In this document: positions 4,970 through 9,878 of the stretch, piece by piece | Position numbering within the stretch: position 1 is the first letter of the stretch | Layout: each line of letters starts with the position of its first letter | Assembly (NCBI GenBank): GCA_963509715.1 | Contig: CAUPCB010000045.1 | Span: forward strand, 1 to 9,878 | Reading direction: 5' to 3' | DNA length: 9,878 nucleotides | Source of the DNA: JABCPE02 sp963509715 | Lineage (GTDB): Bacteria > Bacteroidota > Bacteroidia > Flavobacteriales > Weeksellaceae | Notes under the pieces: model-generated | Databases searched by the model: none | The model's input: only the letters and a program-made list of their open reading frames with translations | Told to the model about the DNA's origin: nothing | Program-made: the position numbers and the translations under genes

Positions 4970-6664
4970 ATGTCATTATCAGAACAAGAAATCATACGCC
5001 GAGAGAAGTTAGAAAAACTTACCCAAATGGGAATCAATGCATTCCCAGCAGATGAATATACTATCACGGACTCTACGCAGTCTATAAAAGAAGGTTTTGA
5101 AGAAGGAAAAAAGGTAAAAATAGCAGGAAGACTTATTTCTAGAAGAATACAGGGAAAGGCCTCTTTTGCCGAATTACAGGACTCTTCTGGGCGTATTCAG
5201 GTTTATTTCAACAGAGATGAAATCTGCCCTACTGATGATAAAGAGCTTTATAATGAAGTGTACAAACACCTTTTGGACATCGGAGACATCATTGGTGTAG
5301 AGGGAGAATTGTTCAAAACTCAGGTAGGAGAAATGACAGTAATGGTGAAAAATTTCACTCTTTTGACTAAAACTCTCCGACCGCTGCCTTTTGCTAAAAT
5401 AGATGAAAACGGCGTTGTTCATGATGCTTTCAACGACCCTGAACTCCGCTACCGCCAGAGATATGTGGATTTAGTAGTAAATCCAGAGGTAAAAGATGTT
5501 TTCGTAAAGAGAACCAAGCTTTTCAATGCGATGCGCCAGTTCTTTAATGATGCTGGATATTTCGAGGTAGAAACGCCTATTTTACAGTCTATCCCAGGGG
5601 GAGCTGCGGCGCGACCATTTATCACTCACCATAATGCTTTGGATATTCCATTATACCTTAGAATTGCTAATGAATTGTATCTAAAAAGGCTAATTGTAGG
5701 TGGTTTTGATGGTGTATATGAATTTTCTAAAAATTTCCGTAACGAAGGAATGGACAGAACCCATAACCCTGAATTTACGGCAATGGAAATCTATGTGGCA
5801 TACAAAGATTACAATTGGATGATGGACTTCACCGAAAGACTTTTGGAACATTGTGCCAAAGCAGTAAATGGAACAACCAAAGCAGTTTTTGGAGAACATG
5901 AAATAGACTGGAAAGCTCCTTATGAAAGGATTTCTATGACAGATGCCATCAAGAAATTTACAGGATATGATATCACTGGTAAGAGCGAAGAAGAGCTTAG
6001 AACATTTGCGAAATCCATTGGTATAGAGGTAAATGATACCATGGGTAAGGGAAAATTAATCGATGAAATATTTGGAGAAAAATGTGAGGGTAACTTTATT
6101 CAGCCTACTTTCATCACGGATTATCCAGTGGAAATGTCGCCTTTGACTAAAAAACACAGAGATAAAGAAGGCTTGACTGAAAGATTTGAGCTGATGGTTT
6201 GTGGTAAGGAAATTGCAAATTCTTATTCTGAGCTAAATGACCCAATAGACCAGCGCGAAAGATTCGAAGAACAAATGAAACTTTCCGAAAAAGGAGATGA
6301 TGAAGCGATGTTCATAGACCAAGATTTCCTGCGTGCTTTGGAATACGGAATGCCTCCAACAGCTGGTTTAGGGATAGGTATGGACAGACTGATGATGTTC
6401 CTTACTAATAATGCATCTATCCAAGAAGTGCTGTTTTTCCCTCAGATGAGACCAGAGAAAAAAATGCCTGCCATAGAACTGGGAGATGATGAAAAACTGA
6501 TTTTAGAAATCTTAAAATCTGGTGAAGCCATGCCGCTTTCTGAGGTTAAAGAAAAATCTCAACTTTCTGGTAAAAAATGGGACAAAGCAACCAAAAATCT
6601 TACGAAAAGCAACATCGTAAAAGTAGAAAAAACAGAAACTAATTTACTGATGAAATTGGTTTAG
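4970..6664 (+). CDS. lysS: lysyl-tRNA synthetase, class II
   Basis: Charges tRNA-Lys with lysine. It has 564 residues from ATG 4970. An in-frame TTG at 4964 would add two residues but is the weaker choice. The N-terminal anticodon-binding OB fold lies at about residues 48-135 (KIAGRLISRRI..., SSGRIQVYF). The class II core follows: motif 1 about 177-205 ending AGYFEVETPIL, motif 2 FRNEGMDRTHNPEF (256-269), and motif 3 GLGIGMDRLMMFLTN (466-480). The synthetase core ends near FFPQMRPE (489-496). About 65 further residues (LGDDEKLILEILKSGEAMPL...) follow that E. coli LysS (505 aa) lacks. They look like a small winged-helix unit, and I recall such tails in Bacteroidota LysRS. The gene is monocistronic, between a promoter and a terminator shared with murF. 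Confidence 0.95.
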   Translation: MSLSEQEIIRREKLEKLTQMGINAFPADEYTITDSTQSIKEGFEEGKKVKIAGRLISRRIQGKASFAELQDSSGRIQVYFNRDEICPTDDKELYNEVYKHLLDIGDIIGVEGELFKTQVGEMTVMVKNFTLLTKTLRPLPFAKIDENGVVHDAFNDPELRYRQRYVDLVVNPEVKDVFVKRTKLFNAMRQFFNDAGYFEVETPILQSIPGGAAARPFITHHNALDIPLYLRIANELYLKRLIVGGFDGVYEFSKNFRNEGMDRTHNPEFTAMEIYVAYKDYNWMMDFTERLLEHCAKAVNGTTKAVFGEHEIDWKAPYERISMTDAIKKFTGYDITGKSEEELRTFAKSIGIEVNDTMGKGKLIDEIFGEKCEGNFIQPTFITDYPVEMSPLTKKHRDKEGLTERFELMVCGKEIANSYSELNDPIDQRERFEEQMKLSEKGDDEAMFIDQDFLRALEYGMPPTAGLGIGMDRLMMFLTNNASIQEVLFFPQMRPEKKMPAIELGDDEKLILEILKSGEAMPLSEVKEKSQLSGKKWDKATKNLTKSNIVKVEKTETNLLMKLV

Positions 6665-6670
6665 AAAATA

Positions 6671-6709
6671 AAAAATAAAGGTTATTCAAAAAGAATAACC
6701 TTTATTTTT
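6671..6709. terminator. bidirectional terminator between lysS and murF
   Basis: A perfect 17-bp inverted repeat (6671-6687 with 6693-6709) has a five-A loop at 6688-6692. The core GGTTATTC/GAATAACC is flanked by A and T runs, so it works as a hairpin plus U-tract in both directions. It starts 6 nt after the lysS stop. Its right end overlaps two bases of the murF stop codon (6708-6710). Confidence 0.9.
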
Positions 6710-7979
6710 ATAAAAACTCTATTGCTTTTTCTAATGCGATTCCTCTGGAACCTTTTAATAGAATATTTTTATTTTTAATCGGGTTTTGTTTTAAATATTC
6801 TATAAGCTCATCAGTGTTTTTAAATGATTTTTCAGAAGGATTCACCTGCTTAAAAATACTTCCCACTGTTATGATTTCATCTAAATTTAGGGATTTCGCT
6901 TGTTCCCATATTTTCTGATGCTCCGTAACACTCTCCTCACCTAGCTCCAGCATATCTCCTATGATAATAGTCTTAGAACCAGTGAATTGGCTAAAATTAT
7001 TTAATGACAAGGCCATACTACTGGGATTAGCATTATAAGTATCTAAAACTAATGTTTTCCCGTTTTTCTCTACAACTTGTGAGCGCATATTAGTAGGCTT
7101 ATAATTTTCTATTGCTGATTTAATTTCCTCAAAATCAATATTAAAATGCAAACCTAAACTTACCGCTGCACAAATATTCGTAAAGTTATAATCTCCCGTA
7201 AGGTTGGACTGAATTTTTTGACCTTTATAAGTGATTCCAACCAAATTATATTCTACAAACTTCTCAAAATAATACTGAGAATCATCTACACCAAAAGTGA
7301 TTTTTTTCGAATAATTTTTAGTTTTTTCTCGCTGAATTTCATCAGCTTCATTTACTAATATTGTTTGGTCGTTCTGTTTTAAATATTCATAAAGTTCTGA
7401 TTTTCCTTTTATTACACCTTCAAAACCACCAAAACCTTCTAAATGAGCCTTACCAAAATTAGTAATGTAGCCTATATTTGGCTCTGCTAGCGAACAGAGA
7501 ATTTCTATTTCTTTTTGGTGGTTTGCTCCCATTTCTATCACAGCAATTTCATGCTCTTTCGTTATGGAAAGCAAGGTAAGAGGAACTCCTATATGATTAT
7601 TCAAATTCCCAAAAGTATATTGAGTTTTATATTTTCTAGCCAATACAGAAGAAATTAACTCTTTTGTAGTGGTTTTTCCATTACTTCCTGTCAGCCCTAT
7701 AATAGAAATTTGTAATTGTCTACGATGAAATAAAGCCAACTGTTGTAGAAAATCTAGTGTAGAAGGAACATAGAATATCTTTTTATCTATATTTTCATAT
7801 TCTTTTTTCTCAACTATCACAGCAGCTGCTCCGTTCTGTATAACATCTTCCGCTTTTGTAGCAGCATCAAAATTATCCCCTGAAAAAGCAAAGAAAACTG
7901 TTCCTTTCTCTATTTTTCTACTATCTATACTTATCTTTCCAGCTTGAAAATAACTCAAGTAAAAATCTTTAACATCCAT
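6708..7979 (-). CDS. murF: UDP-N-acetylmuramoyl-tripeptide--D-alanyl-D-alanine ligase
   Basis: The final cytoplasmic step of peptidoglycan precursor synthesis: ATP-dependent addition of D-Ala-D-Ala to UDP-MurNAc-tripeptide. It has 423 residues, slightly shorter than the E. coli enzyme. The N-terminal substrate domain contains ISIDSRKIEKGTVFFAFSG (16-34). The ATP-binding central domain has the P-loop GLTGSNGKTTTKE (95-107), NLNNHIGVPLTLL (125-137), EMGANHQKEI (149-158) and ITNFGKAHLEGFG (172-184). It also has Lys191/Lys193 in KGKSEL, the region of the carbamylated lysine. The C-terminal domain contains VLDTYNANPSSM and IIIGDMLELGEES. It lies 62 bp downstream of gldJ in the same direction, but a terminator intervenes and its own -7 box sits right before the ATG. 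The murF-gldJ pairing is one I recall from other flavobacteria. Confidence 0.95.
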   Translation of the reverse strand: MDVKDFYLSYFQAGKISIDSRKIEKGTVFFAFSGDNFDAATKAEDVIQNGAAAVIVEKKEYENIDKKIFYVPSTLDFLQQLALFHRRQLQISIIGLTGSNGKTTTKELISSVLARKYKTQYTFGNLNNHIGVPLTLLSITKEHEIAVIEMGANHQKEIEILCSLAEPNIGYITNFGKAHLEGFGGFEGVIKGKSELYEYLKQNDQTILVNEADEIQREKTKNYSKKITFGVDDSQYYFEKFVEYNLVGITYKGQKIQSNLTGDYNFTNICAAVSLGLHFNIDFEEIKSAIENYKPTNMRSQVVEKNGKTLVLDTYNANPSSMALSLNNFSQFTGSKTIIIGDMLELGEESVTEHQKIWEQAKSLNLDEIITVGSIFKQVNPSEKSFKNTDELIEYLKQNPIKNKNILLKGSRGIALEKAIEFL

Positions 7980-7983
7980 AGTT

Positions 7984-7991
7984 CAAAAATA
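7984..7991 (-). promoter_or_regulatory. putative -7 box of murF
   Basis: Read on the minus strand, TATTTTTG matches TAnnTTTG exactly and lies 4 nt before the murF ATG (7979). Transcription would start at or within a few bases of the start codon. No TTG is found at the usual 17-23 nt spacing, because that stretch is the gldJ terminator hairpin. The match could therefore be a by-product of the terminator's T-tract. Confidence 0.35.
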
Positions 7992-8016
7992 AAAAAACCT
8001 TTCCAATTAGGAAAGG
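7991..8016 (-). terminator. rho-independent terminator after gldJ
   Basis: On the minus strand, a 7-bp stem CCTTTCC / GGAAAGG with loop TAATT (8005-8009) is followed by seven T residues (7997-7991). It starts 25 nt after the gldJ stop. On the plus strand the same hairpin is followed by C and six T residues, so it may be weakly bidirectional. Confidence 0.85.
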
Positions 8017-8041
8017 CTTTTTTAATATTTAAGGATATATT

Positions 8042-9658
8042 TTATCTTTTTGATCTTACACTTGAGTTATCCTTAGCATCTTGTGCTACACGGAAACCAA
8101 TCCAACCATAAGCTTTGTTTTCATCCTTAAATCTTCTTTGTCCTGGATCTAACCAATAAGCTGTATCTACCCAAGATCCTCCTTTTACTACTCTAATAGA
8201 GTTAGACATGTTCGTAGATCTGTCTTTTGTATCTTTTTGTAGAACTACTCTTCCTTGTCCATCTACGATAAATCTTCTTTTTACAGAGTTATACATACTG
8301 AACTTAGCTGCAGCACTATCTTCAAGAGCTCTACCATATCCAGATTCCATAGAAGACATGTAGTCGCCATCCATGAAGTTACTATTATCTTGTCTTACAA
8401 CTCTTTCATATTGTCCAGGTAATCCTTTATAAACCAATCTACCATCAGAAAGGGTATCATATGCTATAGTATTTCCTTCTATCTTCTTAAATGTACCATC
8501 TGAATTTTTTACAATATCTTTAATCATATTACCTCTATGATAGTTGAAGTCATTAGCTTCTTCATCTATTATAGGTCTATAGATATCTGATGTCCATTCA
8601 GCTACATTTCCTAGCATTCCATAGATACCTAGGTCATTAGAAGGATATCTTTTCACATCAGATGTTGAAGGTGAACCATCATTATTCCATCCTCCTACAC
8701 CAGAGTAGTCTCCTTTACCTTGTTTGAAGTTTTCAAGATAAAGACCTCTGTTTCTTCCTCTTGTACCTCTCAATACATTTTCTTTAGGAGTTTTTCCTAA
8801 ATAAGTATTGTAACTTCTGTTTTTCTGAAGACCTAGAGCAGCATATTCCCACTCAACCTCAGTTGGAAGTCTAAACTTGGTTACTAAACTAGCCGCAGCA
8901 TTTCTGTTAGCCGCCTGAATTCTAGCATTTTTAGTTTTTATACCTTGTTTTTGCTCCATTCTTTTAGCATCTACATAACTTTGAAGTTCTGGATCATTAG
9001 CCTTGAACTTATCTAAGTTAAATGTATTTGCTCCTTGGTTGTTAGCATCACTAGTGTAGAAATCTTTTTTGATAACTCCTTGATCCATCAAAGCTTTCTC
9101 ATTAGCTCTGTCTGTCAACCAGTCACAATATCTTGTTGCTTGAGTCCAAGAAACCCCTACAACAGGATAGTAATCATACTCAGGTGCACGGAAATAAGAC
9201 TCTGAATAGTCATTACGAGACAATTTGTTATTCCAAACCAATGTATCTGGAAGCGCCCCTGAATAAATGTTTTTGAAACTTGGGTCAGAAGCTGGAAATA
9301 CAAATTTCAACCATGTTACATATTCACGGTATTCGTAGTTCGTAATTTCTGTTTCTCCAATAAAGAAAGAACTCACCTGCATTCTTCTAGGTGTGTTGTT
9401 CCAATCTCTCATTACATCATCTTTTACCAATCCCATAGTAAAAGTTCCACCTCCTACATATACCATTCCTGGCCATCCTTTCTGTTTCTGTTCTTTTCTT
9501 GTGAAAAACCAACCTTTTTGGTCATTTGGTTTCCAACCAGTTTTACTTGTGAATTTTTTTGTTCCTCCACCACTTTTAGCAGAACCTCCTCCACCACAAC
9601 TAGTAAGTAGAGCTAAAGCTCCTAAAGCAGATAATGAAAACAATTTCATTTTTTTCAT
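8042..9658 (-). CDS. gldJ: gliding motility / type IX secretion lipoprotein GldJ
   Basis: A 538-residue outer-membrane lipoprotein of the Bacteroidota gliding/T9SS machinery. In Flavobacterium johnsoniae it is needed for gliding and stabilises GldK. The lipobox LLTSC puts the lipidated Cys at 21, followed by a Gly/Ser/Lys-rich linker without acidic residues at +2 to +5. That argues for a periplasm-facing rather than surface lipoprotein. The rest is an FGE/SUMF1-like fold: MVYVGGGTFTMG (65-76), FIGETEITNYEYREYV (99-114), YPVVGVSWTQATRYCDWL (164-181), RLPTEVEWEYAA (263-274), GMLGNVAEWTSD (347-358), KGGSWVD (492-498) and GWIGFRVAQD (518-527). Insertions interrupt it at about 185-255 and 370-480. 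The paired catalytic cysteines of true FGE are absent; the only non-lipobox Cys is Cys178. The role is therefore structural. F. johnsoniae GldJ is slightly longer (about 560 aa). Confidence 0.92.
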   Translation of the reverse strand: MKKMKLFSLSALGALALLTSCGGGGSAKSGGGTKKFTSKTGWKPNDQKGWFFTRKEQKQKGWPGMVYVGGGTFTMGLVKDDVMRDWNNTPRRMQVSSFFIGETEITNYEYREYVTWLKFVFPASDPSFKNIYSGALPDTLVWNNKLSRNDYSESYFRAPEYDYYPVVGVSWTQATRYCDWLTDRANEKALMDQGVIKKDFYTSDANNQGANTFNLDKFKANDPELQSYVDAKRMEQKQGIKTKNARIQAANRNAAASLVTKFRLPTEVEWEYAALGLQKNRSYNTYLGKTPKENVLRGTRGRNRGLYLENFKQGKGDYSGVGGWNNDGSPSTSDVKRYPSNDLGIYGMLGNVAEWTSDIYRPIIDEEANDFNYHRGNMIKDIVKNSDGTFKKIEGNTIAYDTLSDGRLVYKGLPGQYERVVRQDNSNFMDGDYMSSMESGYGRALEDSAAAKFSMYNSVKRRFIVDGQGRVVLQKDTKDRSTNMSNSIRVVKGGSWVDTAYWLDPGQRRFKDENKAYGWIGFRVAQDAKDNSSVRSKR

Positions 9659-9693
9659 AATATGTATTCTTATAAACTTTAAATTTCAAAGTG

Positions 9694-9725
9694 CAAATAA
9701 CGCTAAATTATTTCTTTTATCAAAA
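9694..9725 (-). promoter_or_regulatory. candidate gldJ promoter
   Basis: On the minus strand TTTTG (9725-9721) lies 19 nt upstream of GTTATTTG (9701-9694), followed by C. The downstream element has TTTG and good spacing but misses the TA of TAnnTTTG at its first two positions. It would give a leader of about 30 nt before the ATG at 9658. Confidence 0.4.
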
Positions 9726-9763
9726 TTTCTTTACGACTTTTTAACAAATATTTTTTGTTTTTA

Positions 9764-9794
9764 TTGTGTATACAAATCAAAAATCAATACACAA
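9764..9794. repeat. spaced inverted repeat upstream of gldJ
   Basis: TTGTGTAT (9764-9771) and its exact reverse complement ATACACAA (9787-9794) are separated by 15 nt, so arm centres are 23 bp apart, about two helical turns. The left arm overlaps an 8-bp palindrome TGTATACA (9767-9774). The spacer and right arm overlap a tandem repeat of AAATCAA (9774-9780 and 9781-9787). This could be an operator for a dimeric regulator; no regulator gene is nearby. Confidence 0.35.
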
Positions 9795-9878
9795 AACAAC
9801 ATAAAAGCCACATTTTGAACAAGTTAAACAAAAATTTAAAATCTTAAAATTTTCTTAAAATTATTTAAACTTTAAAAT

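Larger units (their letters stand above)
9659..9878. other. A+T-rich region upstream of gldJ without a gene
   Basis: I see no credible coding sequence in these 220 bases. They hold the gldJ promoter candidate, a spaced inverted repeat (9764-9794), and at the far right four TTAAAAT copies (9836, 9844, 9855, 9872) within A/T runs that could bend DNA or act as an upstream element. In F. johnsoniae the porU/porV genes adjoin gldJ, so a T9SS gene could lie just outside the right edge. That is inference. Confidence 0.5.

Noticed and set aside
9393..9818. 141-codon plus-strand open frame overlapping the gldJ start
   Set aside because: It is antisense to the gldJ signal peptide and FGE start, is rich in Pro/Phe from the reversed Gly/Lys-coding region, and runs into A+T-rich non-coding DNA. 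No domain or promoter supports it.
9836..9878. TTAAAAT repeats as a short CRISPR-like or phased array
   Set aside because: Spacings are 8, 11 and 17 nt. There is no constant repeat/spacer structure, and such words are expected by chance in DNA this rich in A and T.

Overview
The window looks like chromosome of a Flavobacteriia member (Bacteroidota), most likely Chryseobacterium/Riemerella-like (Weeksellaceae). The evidence is the low G+C content, the absence of Shine-Dalgarno sequences, several Bacteroidota-type -7 boxes (TAnnTTTG), and a gliding/type IX secretion lipoprotein (GldJ) next to murF. The genus is inferred from gene content, not proven.

Left edge (1-1117): an A+T-rich accessory strip. 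It holds the 3' end of an open frame cut by the window edge and two small acidic proteins. One resembles a small family I remember from polymorphic-toxin loci; the other resembles DUF4240. The spacers after both small genes carry diverged copies of one sequence, and that sequence also begins inside the tail of the cut-off gene. The best reading is a graveyard of toxin C-terminal/immunity cassettes: each small gene is an immunity gene, and each spacer is the eroded tail of a displaced toxin end. This is the most interesting part of the window.

1118-4269 (+): a tight four-gene run. It encodes a UbiA-fold prenyltransferase of the decaprenyl-phosphate phosphoribosyltransferase type, a HAD-IB phosphatase, a small exported or lipoprotein-like protein with a PrcB-like C-terminus, and a class-I cysteine desulfurase whose start overlaps the preceding stop. 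The first two probably act on one polyprenyl-phosphate sugar pathway.

4290-4892 (+): trxA with its own promoter and terminator, then tRNA-Asp(GTC) with a promoter and a strong terminator.

4930-6709: lysS (+) with its own promoter. Its C-terminal extension goes beyond the core synthetase. It converges on murF and shares with it a 17-bp bidirectional terminator hairpin.

6708-9725 (-): gldJ followed by murF, separated by 62 bp that contain a terminator and then a perfect -7 box only 4 nt before the murF ATG. murF may therefore be transcribed nearly leaderless from its own promoter. gldJ encodes an outer-membrane lipoprotein with a degenerate formylglycine-generating-enzyme fold. The last 220 bp (9659-9878) are a very A+T-rich upstream region with a spaced dyad.
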